This document shows positions 27,959-41,117 of a stretch of DNA of 64,000 nt, in pieces. The notes beneath the pieces are model-generated. The model was not told the DNA's origin, ran no database searches, and saw only the letters and a list, made by a program, of their open reading frames with translations. A program made the position numbers and the translations under genes. The stretch spans positions 163,391 to 227,390 of the forward strand of contig LUCH01000376.1 of NCBI GenBank assembly GCA_013368495.1. The letters are read 5' to 3'. This stretch comes from Paragonimus heterotremus. Taxonomy: Eukaryota; Platyhelminthes; Trematoda; Plagiorchiida; Troglotrematidae. How positions within the stretch are numbered: the stretch's first letter is position 1; each line of letters begins with the position of its first letter.

Positions 27959-30900
27959 GTAAGTTGGAAATAGTGGCGTTTATGGAAATAAAATAGACAT
28001 AGATATCCGGTTCAGTGGGATAGTAGGGATGTAGTAGCGTTCAGGTTATCCGTGAACTCACAATGTTATAAAAGGACTCACTAGTAAAATATGGTCACTG
28101 CTCACTTTCAACTAATTGGAACGTGATATCGCGGTTCCCATCGACTGTATTATGAACTCAGCTGGATTTGAAACTTTGAATAGTGTAATTAACCATTATG
28201 ACAGAAACGTTGTCTAGGCTTTCCCGTGTTATATGTAATATAGCTACATGTAATCAGCAGGTTTAATGTACATAACAATCGATTTACGCTTCTGATCGTT
28301 CAGCATGTTCTTACAGGTTAGCAATATGCTGTTCTATAGGAATGTAGAAGTCAATTCGGGTGCATTGTCTGTTTGCTGTCGTTTTTTTGGATGTTGTTCT
28401 GACAACCATAATGTAAACGATCGCTATCGTGTTAACCGTACTATCTGGGGGTTGGAAGCTTAGAAGCATCCAGTCTAATCGGACAGTACGCCGCTCCCCG
28501 CATTTCTCATTCGAAATGATCTGACGAGTGATACGCATGTACATATCCATTTACGTTCGGGAACACACATTTCGAACATATGGACACAAACACATGGTGT
28601 TAGGACTGGTTACGAGTACCCAATTGCGATGTGAACTGAGGCAAAAGGCCAAATTAAATATGTCAGTTACTACATCCAGATGGATCACGTGACCCTTCTA
28701 GGTAAGCTCGAGGCGCCACTCGTTTAGATCATCAGAGGACGAATAGTAAACGAACACTTCCGGTTATTTATGTTTCGGACCCATGATTACGTGCATGAAT
28801 GTGGGTGAACCTCACTTTGATGTCAGCGCAAACAATACAATGGCGAGCGATCATACATAAGTCAGTTGTTTTGGTACAAGTAACGTTTGCATCTCTTGGA
28901 ATTTTCACGGAATCAGTAAAAGAAACTGAACCCGCTCATCTTAGTTTAAAGCTAATTTTCTGCAAATTTTTACATTTCTTGTAAACCAGGTGTTTCATAG
29001 TTTATCGTAAACAGTCTGATTGCACGTGTCTGCAACCGCAATGTTTTTATCCAGTCACTGGAGTTCCTGGATTGTGTGCTGGCTATGCGAAATCTGATGT
29101 TTGTGTTATGCATACAACATCAATTTCATAAGTATCAAGCAGGCAAGCCTATTTGCAACGTATGTGCAGAACCCAATTGGCTTGGTTCTGAGATTGCAGT
29201 AAACCTGACAGGCAAAAATTGAACCTAATCAGATTTGGCCACTGTGTTCGTATTCAGATTTATGCTTCCTTTTGCTAGTGCTGTTGATCATTTGTTTCTC
29301 TAAAACGCATGAAATGTTGAACACTTTTGTGATAGAATTATGCCTTTCACCAGCCTCCAACAATTTTTTTTCTAAACATCCACTTATTTTATTCATTGAC
29401 AGTAGTGTGCCCATTTCTCCTTGAAAATATGATTATCTTCCTTGGCATTAGACAAATACACTTTGTGTGAATCGAAAGAGTCACTCAAAGACTGGGTGTG
29501 AGTGACATCCGGATTTCGTTTGGATCCATATGAATTCTGTGACGTACTACGAATGTACATTCATGCAAATTATCGAACTAACTTGTCATGAGAAATAGCC
29601 AGCTTTTGCTTCCTAGGATGGTGATCGTGAATGGACTAATTCCAAACAATAGTCGCAGTGTGATACAGGTTTATCACAAATTCGGCTTGTGCGTTGTTCA
29701 TGTCAACTCTACTCATTCCGATGTCTCGTGATGGACCTAAAGTGCTTATGCCTTCGGGTTGCTCGTCATTACAGTCGGGTCAGTGTTTATTGTGCTTGGA
29801 CGGCTGATAGTGTCCGGTTGTTGAATAGTTGACAACAACATGGAAATAAGCCCGAACCAATATTACGGGCTTCATTTCTGAGAGAACCCTCATTGTTCTT
29901 TCGTTTATGAACTACATCCAAACTTGCACATTCATGCGCGGTGGTTCAGCCTCTACAGTTTTTATTTTTGCACATAGGCCCGGTTGACATCGTGGAATCA
30001 GAGACGAGGTATTGCGAGTCTGAATTAGACCCGAGTGTTAAGGCGATACCCCGTCGCATATGACACACATTCTCTACCATTATCAGCAATACTATTCACG
30101 AGTCAACCAGGAATGAGGTACTGTCAGTTGACATGGTGCTTATTGCTGCGAAGTCTCAAAGATGAGTTGAAAAGTGTATTATGTCACAGATTAACCACAT
30201 TTCTTTGACACTTCAAGCCATTTTTGTCTTCGAAGAAGCGGAGTAATTGTGAAAAATCGAGATCTTACATGTATTCTTGTATGTTACTAGACAGAATCCT
30301 CAAATTGTCTACGGCTGCTGACGGCACCAAAGTTATATATTGTCCATTTGGCTGGGTAATTAATCTTCGAGGACAGTTTGCTGCATCCAATGGTCGAAAA
30401 ATTATATTCTTTTGGTAAATATTCATCCAAACACGCTTCTGTGATTGAGCTCACAAAATGTATCATTCTTTCTTACGTACAAAGGACAAATGACTGGGCA
30501 AGGATAATCAACGACGATTAAACCCGTTGACTAACCAGGTTGGGATCACAATCATGGCAACTTACACTCTACATATGCAGTACAACGTAGCATGAAGGCC
30601 AACCGAAAAATTTCTAAGCGTCGTGTAAATTCATTGGAGAAGAAGTTGTAGATAATTGCCATCTTCCGAATGAGTTTACATCCGAATTTGTTATTAGTGC
30701 ACCTTTTAGGACAATTGGTGATTGCCTTCAGATTAATCGAGGCCCAAACGACAAGTTACGTTTATGCACTGGACAGCCGCGGAATTTGAAATTATTTGCA
30801 CTGCTCTATGGAAAATCGGTTCTTTGAGGCCACCTGACAGTCACACCTACTTAAAACAAAAATAACCATGTGTTAACAACAAACATTCATACAGCAATTT

Positions 30901-31649
30901 TTCTGTTGCAATATCTATCGGGAGAAAATCTCCCGAAAAAAAACTTATCCGTCAAGGCAAGAGTTTGACTTGATGTTATCGTTTTGCATTGAGTAGCCCT
31001 GTTGAAGATACATCCCTTCAAGACCCATGCCGGAAGAAATTTTGAGTCTGAAATTCATTGGGGTCAACTTGGACTAGGCCCAAATTGATCACACATTGAT
31101 CTCAAGACAGATTACTCAACTGTCTTAGACTTCTCGTAAACAGTCTTCAAATCCCTCTAATGCTTTATCTAAACCAGAATAAAGAGCCAAGAATATGATT
31201 CATTCAGTCATGGTGTTACTCTCTAAATCATATCAAACACTCTATACACTTCCACAGAAATGCACAAACAATTATTTTCAGGCGTAACTCTGTAACTGTG
31301 GGTGTGCAGGGGATGGCAGAGGCTTCGTTTTGGAATCCGAGTGCTTTTAATTATTGACTTGAGTGACCGTTAAAAAATGAACTAAAGGCCTATGTAAAAG
31401 GAATCAAAAAAGAGTACGCTTTACTTGACCAACTCTTTGGCTGTTCTGTCAGCAGTAGACAACAGAATGGCACCCCCGCGCAGATACTCTTCTTTCCCAG
31501 TTATCCATCTCAATTTATCTTTCATCCAAATTAAACAGTCGAGGTGATATGGTTTTGAAACTGCTAGTTTCCTTCGGAACTTTGAAAACTCCATTAGGAC
31601 ATGACGATTGGTGGATATGTGTAATTCGTATCGTTTCATCAGCACACAT

Positions 31650-31790
31650 AGCTATGGAGTGAGTTGAATAGTCTATCGGTGAACTAGGATTAGTCACTAA
31701 GCCCGGAGCGGGGTTACGTTCACAAACAGAGCCGGCTCCAATTAACTAATTGCACTGATCTCAACAAACCGCGGAAATTTTGAGTTTAAA
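31650..31790 (-). repeat. Dispersed repeat, copy 1 (possibly tRNA-derived)
   Basis: Diverged copy of the segment at 47295-47440, same orientation. Shared landmarks in + strand order are TAGGAT, TCACTAAG, an interrupted TTCACRAAC, and CCGGCTYC followed by AATTAA/GATTGA. On the minus strand TTAGTTAATTGGAGC resembles a tRNA A box, but a B box is not clear. Confidence 0.45.
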
Positions 31791-34700
31791 TTACTTATCA
31801 GGAATCCGAACGAACAAGTCAGTGAATATGGCACGAATACTGATTAAGAACACAGATTGTTTCCATGCTTCATCCATATTGTGCTGCAATCCTGACTTTT
31901 GCACTTGTTCGGGCTAGAGTTCCTTCATTTGAAGACTAAACATCTTGATTCTCTCAGTGTAACTTATACTGTAGTTGCATCTAAATTAGTGGACGCAGTG
32001 TAGTTTAGAAACTATCTGTATCCTCTTTTGCAACTAGTTCTTCTATGATACGTATTTTCTCGTTATGTCCTGATACACTCATTGTTTTTTAAATAGATGC
32101 TGGACGTTTTGACGGTTACAGGGTTTGCAGTTGATAATTCACATAATTCAAATATTTTAAAGTCTGTTGGTAACCGACAGAACATGGTTAAACCACCGTT
32201 ACTATGTGACTGAGAAACAATATATGACGTTTGTGTAATCTTCATCGACGATTCGCCTACTTGGGTTCAATACAGCTTCGTTGAACTTACAAACTTTTCG
32301 GAATACATAGTGCCGAATTACGTAGCCTGAGAGCGATTGCGACATTGTTAGATTAAACTCCCTTGGCTTTCAGGTTCATGATGACAAATGCGGAACAAGC
32401 ACACGTGGCTCTCTTGGCTTAGCTTTGATGCAATCGATCATCAGTATGATTGATCCAGTCCACGATGAAGCCAGATGATGTTCGTTCGTTCGCTATGACA
32501 ACAGTTTAGTCTTACATTCAGTGCGAACAAACGTATTGTTTTGAAGTGGACAGCGACACCGTCTTTCGGCTAGAGTGGTACAGATAGTGATAACATGTAA
32601 TCAGACTGTTTTTTAGCTATTGGGAGCGTCCAGTTTATTGTATATCCCAACCGTCTGTGGAGCAATCGAACTATGTGGTCACCTTGAAAATTAGGTTTAT
32701 AAATTTAAACTTCCTTCGCCGTGAAATACCAGTGCATCTTGTCCAACCGATATCCAGAGAAGGAGAACCATTATCTCCTTGCATACTACATCAAAAATGT
32801 TATTCATAGGTCGGCGGTAGAAATATATGCTTTCTACTGGTAATCAAAACTCTATACTTTCGGTTTGTTTCTGAATACATCAGCTGGTGGCCATCCTAAT
32901 TCGAACTCTGATGATACCATCAGATTTTCCGTATGGTTCTTCATTGAACTCAAACGGTGCATTCATCTCGTAAAGCAGGAGTTTCTCAAACTGAACGATT
33001 TGGTTGAGAACAGTCCCAACAGAATTGTAAATGTAACTTCAAAGGTGGTTTGCTGATTCAGTTACGGAAACATTAAGAAAAATTGGTGAGCACGTGCATT
33101 GACACACATGTGAAAACCAACATGACACACTGAAGGACATCACGAAGATTATACTGTGTGGTGTATTGTTTCCTGGAGTCACTGCAAGTTGTTAACATGG
33201 GGAATTTTTTTACGTCAACCGGTGACTTCACAGGATGGTTCTGTCTGTATACTTTGAATAGTCCATATGAACGGAACGTTTACTACCCTATGGTTCAGTT
33301 TGATTCAACATTGTACGGTGTATTGTCGCCTGTTCTTTCGGATGTTTACAACTGCGCCTCACTTCTTTGTCCGTACGATCGGTTTTATTCTGTTTACCTC
33401 CGATTTTTCTAAATTTGTATTCATGCGGAACGATTGGAATTGATCCCTTTGTTTATTCATTTCCGTCCGAAAAAAAGGATGGTTGCATCATTCTGTGGCT
33501 TTGTTGTGAGAATATCGTCCATACGTCTCAGAACTTTCAACACCTCCGTCGTTGTTTAGGGGCTGGTTGATCCCACTTCTGTTGTCACACCATATGAGCA
33601 TCAGATAGAATTCACTTTTCAGTGAATTGTGGACTGTTCTATCTGAGGGCTGCATCTCTCCTGGGATTCAACAAACGCAGATTCCATCGCAAACTTGATG
33701 TTATAACTTAGCCACCGATGAACTTCCGTGATGAATCTCTACATTAACATATTCATTTGAAAAGTCCGTTCATTTATCAGCCACAAGTCAACGGCGATTG
33801 GTTACCAATCGACGTGAAAATATTCTACCTCTTATCTGACTTATTGACTGCAAAACCATTTATCTTTTAGCAAAGTTATGCCAGAAATGTCCCGAAAACA
33901 TTTTTCAGACCATATCCAATTTTTATTGGGTTGATGGCAGTGCGCTCATAGTATGATAAGTATTTCCATCAAATTAACAGACACTGTTTGTTCAGGGAAG
34001 CTTCGGAAAAAAATTCACAATCCAGGAACCAACAATATGAAAAAACGAACAGTTACAGCATGATAATGATTGATTAGTTAGACCGTACTATTCTAGGTGG
34101 CTGTTTACAAAATCATGAAGCAACAGACTAGATGTATTGGGGTTGTTTTGAATGATGTGGTTAGTAGATTCAGGCTATGGTAAGATGTATGCATATGTTA
34201 CTGTATACCCGTTTAGTATTGTACTCAGTAACTGACGTGTGATTGCTGTATGTTTTAGGAACGAGTTGTGTCGAGCTAACATTTGCTGGTTGATCGGAGC
34301 GTTGTAAACTAAATCCATTAGCGCAGAAAGAAGATGCCAGTTTCGAGACTTATGATGACCCTATTGGATATAGTATGCCTTGCTTTCGTTCTTTCTGGAA
34401 ATTTTTTGGTCATCCCGTTATACATGCATAAGGCTGCATGCTGGCGTGAATTGAAGCGTGAATTTTGAGCACAGCATCCAGAATGGAGTCATTTTTGGTC
34501 AGGTCTACCGAAAACGACCAATACCAAGCCAAGGCATCGCACCATCTTATGAAGCGATCAAAAAGGGCGGTATTCATCTGAATAACTGTCTCTTCGACTA
34601 CTGTTTACTGGAAATTCCTAACAGGATCTGTTGACAAACCAAACAGGGTTTTTGTTGTATTCAAAATTTCGTTACTTTGTTATACCTTCTCTGTCTCGCT

Positions 34701-35899
34701 GCATGCAGACACTCTGTAACCTTCTCATATTTTTTGTTCAAAATTTATGTTCCCTTCTTGTCACTCGCACATGTAGTGGTCAGATGATTCAGTTTATGTT
34801 TTCTGCTAAATGTTAAGTCTGTACAAGTGATAAGTTCACATTGGGTCTGACTTCCTCCATGTAACCATTGTTCTGGCCTACCCGAATAAGTTCATCACGC
34901 CTGTTAATAACTAGCAGAGATGATACTTCGGACAGCACCACCAGCCTGTCGGCGATCTGTGCATTTGCAAAAAGGTTATTGTGGTATCTACACACGAGGA
35001 CTTGAAAGATACTCCAGCATGTCGAACGAATAAAGTGCATATGTGGTTCATATTGCAATGTGGTCTCCGTTAAATTTCATCATAATATAGCTGATGACAC
35101 AAACCTCTAAGAAAGACTAGTATAGTAATGTTAGTGTATTTATTGCTAAACACAAAATCTTCTCAAGCTTTTCTTCGGTAGGGTGCGAAATGTGCAAGTA
35201 TTTACAAACCTAATCATTTTATCTTGTACCTGCCTCTCACGTACCATTAATTTTTGTCTATGTTCACGATCAAATTGATGAATGTTATTAGATTTGATGA
35301 AACCACTCTCATACTCACTCAGTTGCCTACACGAAGTAACTTAGTACCTGCGCCTTAGCACATATTATGATAATACTTCAGTTACATGTGAGTTAGTTAC
35401 CATCCCAGATATATAAATTCAAGTTTATTTTCATACTTTACATGTTCCCTTGACCTCTCCTTTGAAGAGTTCAAGTCAACAAAGACATTTTCGATGGGAT
35501 TTATTTAAAAGCGGAAGTTAGAGGTATTTAATGCTATAGGTCTGTAATCCAGCGGCTTCCTATGACTGACTGGACGATTGGTCACATCAACCACAATGCA
35601 AACCATGAATGACAGGTGGACTTCTACCTCAATGGCAATAACTACATTTTTCCTCTTTAACTGATAACTCCGAACGTTCATCCGATTTACTCATTAGTGA
35701 AAATATGTTGATATAGTAACCTTTTTTTAGAAAACTATACGAGACGGTTAGTATAGTAGTTAACAAAGGGGATCTTACTGTTGGTTAGTTAGAACCAGTT
35801 GCGATTGCGTTATTGCTTGCTTAAACCTGTAATTGTTTATTCTCTATGCTACAGTTTCTGCGAGTAGTTTTTGAGTGTTTCTTTGTATCTTTAACTGTA

Positions 35900-35936
35900 A
35901 TATATACATATATGTATATATATATATATATATATA
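35900..35936. repeat. TA dinucleotide microsatellite
   Basis: Interrupted TA/TATG run, nearly pure TA over the last 20 or so bases. Confidence 0.95.
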
Positions 35937-36310
35937 ACGATATGAGTCGTGCTTTTTTCCAACAAATTAGCTCAGATAATTTCATTCTGTAGCGTGAATA
36001 AGGCAGATAACGATGTGTATATTCAACTCGGCCTTGTGTGATCGAGCTGGCCACTAACCCAGCTGTGTGGGAATCAGTGGGCGAAATACCATGCTGTGTC
36101 CACTCTCTGTAGACTCATTCCTTCCAGCCAAACGCAACTGAACCATGTCTGAATAGAATTGTACATGAGGCATAAAAGCTGTGTGTAAAGGCATGAATGC
36201 ATCAGTACCTTTTGACTTCGGTAAATGATACACCCTGATACATGTCTGGCATCTGACAGATATTGAGTGCTGTTTTGATTGACTATACCATGTTTCTTTT
36301 CTTCCCTTAG

Positions 36311-36457
36311 GCGTCACGTTGTGGGAAATATTTACTTACGGTCGTAGACCTTATGAAGATGTCGAGACGAAAGACATCAAAGATCATGTAATGAAAGGAG
36401 GTCGACTGACGCAACCGGAAATATGCACACTCGATGTGTACATGGTGATGGTTAAAT
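36311..36457 (+). CDS. EGFR: EGFR-family kinase exon: C-lobe
   Basis: Acceptor CTTCCCTTAG; phase 1 in and out (residues 346-395). It encodes VTLWEIFTYGRRPYED, matching EGFR VTVWELMTFGSKPYDG, then RLTQPEICTLDVYMVMVK against RLPQPPICTIDVYMIMVK. The donor is AAAT|GTACGG. The T at the end joins GT of the next exon to rebuild the Cys of KCWM, which fixes this donor. Confidence 0.95.
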
Positions 36458-37842
36458 GTACGGATATGTTTCATTGTGTTTATTTTTATATTTGAAATAT
36501 GACATTAGAAGAAACGAAAATTGCTCCAATTTTTTAACAGTTAACCCACGATCATGTTAGACGTCTGGTTTTGTACATGCTTTAAACAAATTGAATACCA
36601 TACACGACTAATTGACATTCTGATAGACTGGTCGTTTTTAAAATAAGCGCTGCATTTAAGTTTCAGTCTTGTTCGGTGCCATCAAGTGTGCCTTTTCTTG
36701 TTCTGACCGGTAGATGAACTCCTGTTCCTGTGAGCATACAGTTACACTTTCGACCGTTATGTTACTGACTCTAGGTTAGTTATAATTTATTATAGTCATT
36801 TACCGTTTCCCACAAATTAGCATGGTGAGCGCACATTTTTATTTCTTCATGACGACCATCAGCTTCAACGGAGGATATCGAACCTGAAGTCATCGTTCAG
36901 TGCAACAGTGACGGAAAACATCCGATAATTGGGTTTTGTCTTTCTGATCTTAATGGGTGTGCGTTGATGTAACTAGTCACAGATCACAACCTTTGGGTGA
37001 TTATTGATCACATTCTCGCAGTATAAATTTCAGTATTGTGTGTGAATTTTACTGTGTAATGGACACAAAATGTTGTGTAAAAGCGACCTTCTGTATCCTG
37101 GTTACGGCTACTTCAGTCTGGTTACCAGCAGGCCAATCTGACCCCTGAGGTCATTATGGAGTGAGTAAGTTGAAGTGCTCGAAACGAGCCTGTTTGACTT
37201 TCATGTTGGTTGCCAAACATTCCCTAGCATTGAACGTGTACAAAGTTATACGCCTGAATTAACTGATACACGGTCACCTCCGATCGTATGCCAATTGAAC
37301 TGTGGTGTTATAGTTCCATGTTTGCAATAATTGTCTCATTTAACTTGTCATGCATGTATATACCTGTTAAGCGGACGGTACGTGATATGATTGCATCATC
37401 ATTTCCGTATTGACTAGCTGGGGAAGCTTTTAGTTCAGACGATCTCTTATCTGTTCGTCTACAGACTTAACACAATCGGGATGCAATCATCTTTTCGTGT
37501 GTGTCTGTTCAACGCAAATAGCACAGGTCAGTGTTCAACGATGCGTGTACATGGGCGCAGCGTGTACAATCTAATTCTGGCTATCGGCGTGTTCATTCTG
37601 AGAACTATGGTTGACTTTCATTCTCGGTTGCTGGTAGTGTTCTAGATGCCCAACTGTGTCAAAATACATCTCAGAAACCACTTTTCTGCCGGTGGTCGAT
37701 AAACCTTAGTCAAAGCCACATAGTTATGATGAAGTGAGCAACTTCATCAAACTAACTGCTAACTGACAGTCTGGAATGTAGACTGCTAAAAATCGATTTC
37801 CATTGGTATTTGCTCGCACATGTATGTATATGTCCTTTTTAG
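36458..37842 (+). other. Receptor intron E (1385 bp, phase 1)
   Basis: The shortest intron, GTACGG...CTTTTTAG. Nothing else is recognised in it. Confidence 0.85.
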
Positions 37843-37940
37843 GTTGGATGGAAGATTATGAGTCAAGGCCGACATTTGCGGAACTCAAGCGTACTTTCGC
37901 CAACTTCTGCAAAACGCCTGGACGTTATCTGTATATTCAG
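37843..37940 (+). CDS. EGFR: EGFR-family kinase exon: end of kinase domain
   Basis: Acceptor GTCCTTTTTAG, donor CAG|GTAGGT; phase 1 in, 0 out (residues 395-427). Reads WMEDYESRPTFAELKRTF and then GRYLYIQ, against EGFR WMIDADSRPKFRELIIEF and QRYLVIQ. The conserved Arg of SRP closes the kinase C-lobe. Confidence 0.95.
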
Positions 37941-39771
37941 GTAGGTCTTTGATTGTCCACACACTGCAACCCCAGAGGTTGAGCACAGTTGAGACCATTT
38001 CCAATACTCAGTGCTTCACATCATTATCACCAGTTCTAATGAATTCTGCCAATGTCGCACATACCATTAACAAAGACAGTATCAACAGGCTGAGAGAATT
38101 CGTCACTCTCATCGATAGTGGTTGATACAGAGGCTCAGTTCCATGACGTCGTAATCGAGAAATATCTCACTTTGATGGTGAAATGAATTAGAAAAATGAA
38201 CCAGTACACAAACTCTACTTGCACTTAAACACTTGATAACCAGCTGATTACATCCTGTAAACAAACGCCCGATATTCGTTGAAGATGCTTGCAGGACGGT
38301 TTGCTTGCAGCTTTCACTGCCGTGCCTCACTGTTTACTCCTGCATCAAATGATATTTGGCTAAACAGCTGTGATATTCACGCCAGTGAACGCAGTAAATG
38401 GTCCCCTTCTTTTGTCTTCAGTCACAGCTTCTGTGAGCTGCAGTGGTCTGAACCCTGGAGCTGAGCGCGGTCTATATTGCCTAACCCATAATTATGTCTA
38501 CCTAACGTTCCTTATGACGATGGTTCTCGCGTTACCAACACATTTCCGGAACGACCGCCGACCTGTTGGCATCTTCAGTTTATGACAGCTAAATTAATAA
38601 ATAAATGCCCAAAGAAAAGGAAAATAAACTCGCTTGGGAGATTTTCGAAAATATCCCCTACAGTTGCTTATAGGTTGTGGTCCTGGAATCGCACTAAGTT
38701 TATGACAGCTTTCTGATTAAATTGTGCTACATTTTGGAAGACTTGATATCTTGAAACCGTCACATATAACGAATAGTCCATGTATCTAGTAAGCGTTTGA
38801 AAGCGGGTAAAACTGGTGGACTTTTTGCCCGTGGTGTCTGCTAATGGTTGCGCAAGTAAAACAGAAGCTTTCATCATTTCCTCGTAAATTCAGTTTGCTC
38901 AAACCCTTGTATTCTTGATTACAGCTACTCATACATCTTATAGCCTGATGACACGTCTTCTCTGAGAAAAAATCAACGTCAATGTCTCTAAGAATTACGT
39001 AGCGTAGCCAAAACAAAATGTATTGCCGTACTGGTCTCCAAATGTTTGGGTTAGTGCTGATCAACCAAACGGAGTGCCAACTGAAAATTGGTTTTTGTAA
39101 ACACATACCATGCTGGGTCAGGTGCCAAATCACATGGTCAGTCGGTACACTTGCAATTATCGGCAATTTCAACCCAGACTTGTAAGCAAACTACGGTAAC
39201 TAATGCACAGCACATATCGACAGAGCAATACAAATCCTATACGCGTTTTCATCCGTTTAGGTACACGACAGTCAAACTACCGTCAATCTGTGTAACTAAT
39301 GGTGTGATTGTCGTCCAGTGATACACGCCCAATACACGCATTTAAGAAGGGTGTTCGTCACTGTCTTGTTGCCTTGACGGTTGTAGGCAGTTACCCACAT
39401 CCAGGTACTTTGCTGCATATAGTGATTTTCATCGCCTTACGCATTGACACCTAATTGCGTATAATGTGCACAAACTGCCGTCTTCATTTTGCAGGTTTAT
39501 GTGTTTCGAAAAAGAAACCAGTTATCTGTTTAGTTTATCTTACACTCACTAGGGACTCATAACTCACATTAGATCACTAAACAGAATTGTGAAACGTCGA
39601 TTTCTCAGTACATACCTGTGTACTATCAATGGTTATGCGTAAGACTTACGAAAAAATGTTTTTAACATCGCGTCCCAGTGGCATGCTTAGTAAACTTGGG
39701 ATGCTCAGTTGATCAGCAGCTTTTAACTCAGAACTTTTGTTCCTTGTTTATTCTGCTGTTTTGCTCAACAG
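37941..39771 (+). other. Receptor intron F (1831 bp, phase 0)
   Basis: GTAGGT...CTCAACAG intron with no recognisable content beyond chance ORFs on both strands. Confidence 0.85.
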
Positions 39772-40213
39772 GGTGATGAATATGCTATTCATTACCATAC
39801 CAGCAATTACCTGGGGTCAACGAACCAATCGAGTGAGAACCACGAACTGCATCCTCTTCTCTCCGGTCGTGGTGCGCCTGATGGGAGTGCTAGCCCAAAC
39901 GCTAATGGCAGTCTGTTTCATGGTCAACGTGGTGGTGATTTGGGTGCAAACACTATAGGCTACAGAAATCGCCATCCTTGCAGTTTCCCCACAAGTTCGG
40001 ACTTGGATTATAATCAACAATCACTAAATAGTGATGCACGACATGAATCACTTGACGTGGGACCGGAACCACATGAGTCTCATTCTCTGCTTCCTGTTCG
40101 TGCAGTGGGACATTCAATTTGGCCGTCGCGAAATAGGCCTTCAGCTGCACATGGTGGTCATCCAACATTGCCGCTTATCGACACTTCCAGTGATTCTGGT
40201 CATTCACGGCCGA
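39772..40213 (+). CDS. EGFR: EGFR-family receptor C-terminal tail, exon 1 of 3
   Basis: Starts GDEYAIHYHTSNYLGS directly after YIQ, continuing EGFR YLVIQGDERMHLPS (residues 428-575). It is low-complexity Ser/Asn/His/Gly tail sequence with Tyr motifs, including GYRNR (Y-x-N, the Grb2 SH2 pattern) and DYNQQ (Y-x-x-Q). I end it at the strong donor CCGA|GTAAGC, phase 1, which matches the phase of the next exon. Without splicing, the frame stays open for 11 more codons to TGA at 40246-40248, so an alternative short-tail form is possible. Confidence 0.85.
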
Positions 40214-40524
40214 GTAAGCTGATTCCCTTAGTAGCCAGTAGTGAATGAGTTCATGACTATTACTTGTATCATAATATCGTGTATTTAATAGGGGAAACGA
40301 CATACTGAGTTGCTTGATAGTGTCAAGGAAAATAATTCGCCAGTATACTTGACATCTCGCTATTCCCTCATCCAAGTTTTCCCATGTACTAAACTACTGC
40401 TCAGTCTTTCATTTAAGAATCGCATTTCATACGATATATTTGCTATTTTTGAACCATGTAAAATAGTACGCAATATACATTTTAGATGAAAATATACCTG
40501 GCTTCCCATAGGTTCATTTAACAT

Positions 40525-40559
40525 CCACCTAGCTCTTCAACTGCAGTTGTCCTAGGTGG
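40525..40559. repeat. Short inverted repeat with palindromic loop
   Basis: Arms CCACCTAG (40525-40532) and CTAGGTGG (40552-40559) flank a 19-nt loop containing the palindrome AACTGCAGTT. It lies in intron G; no function is evident. Confidence 0.6.
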
Positions 40560-41090
40560 CTGCGGACGATTATAGGGAAAAGCAGTGGTGTGATCTCTCC
40601 CTCTCTGATTAGAGTCTTTAATTCAGTGGTCCAATGAACTTTTTCGGTGATCGATTAAAACAAGGGTATCTTTTAGAAACGATAGACGATTGCGAACTCT
40701 GTCGTTTTGTTAACGTTTGTGATTAATTACACTTGAAACTGGCACTGATCATGGCCTTTGTGGTCTGGCAGAAATACTTATTTCGAAGCTAATCCGTTCG
40801 CAACCGTTGAACCGACCTTCTTAGGTTGGTGGCATATTGCGCTTTTTGTTTGCAGTTTATGTTGTTCTATTAGCTAATAGTCTTGAGGTCAAACTAGACG
40901 TTGGGTTCAACACATGGATTAGTTGGTTAAATTGTTATCGCCCTCACTGATACTTGCTTTTATATCTGTTTGCCACAGTGGCAAACACACCGCTGAGGCA
41001 GCAAAGCTCACGTGTATTACCGCTTCAATATTAGTACACCTGCTACCCCATGTGAATCCTTCAGGTTGTAAATCTTGGTACCTATGAATT

Positions 41091-41117
41091 GTGTATGTGT
41101 GTGTGTGTGTGTGTGTG
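41091..41117. repeat. TG dinucleotide microsatellite
   Basis: GTGTA followed by eleven uninterrupted TG units. Confidence 0.95.

Larger units (their letters stand above)
27959..36310 (+). other. Receptor intron D (8352 bp, phase 1)
   Basis: GTAAGT...TTCCCTTAG intron. It holds a dispersed repeat copy at 31.65-31.79 kb and a TA microsatellite at 35.9 kb, listed separately. The remainder shows only short chance ORFs on both strands. Confidence 0.8.
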
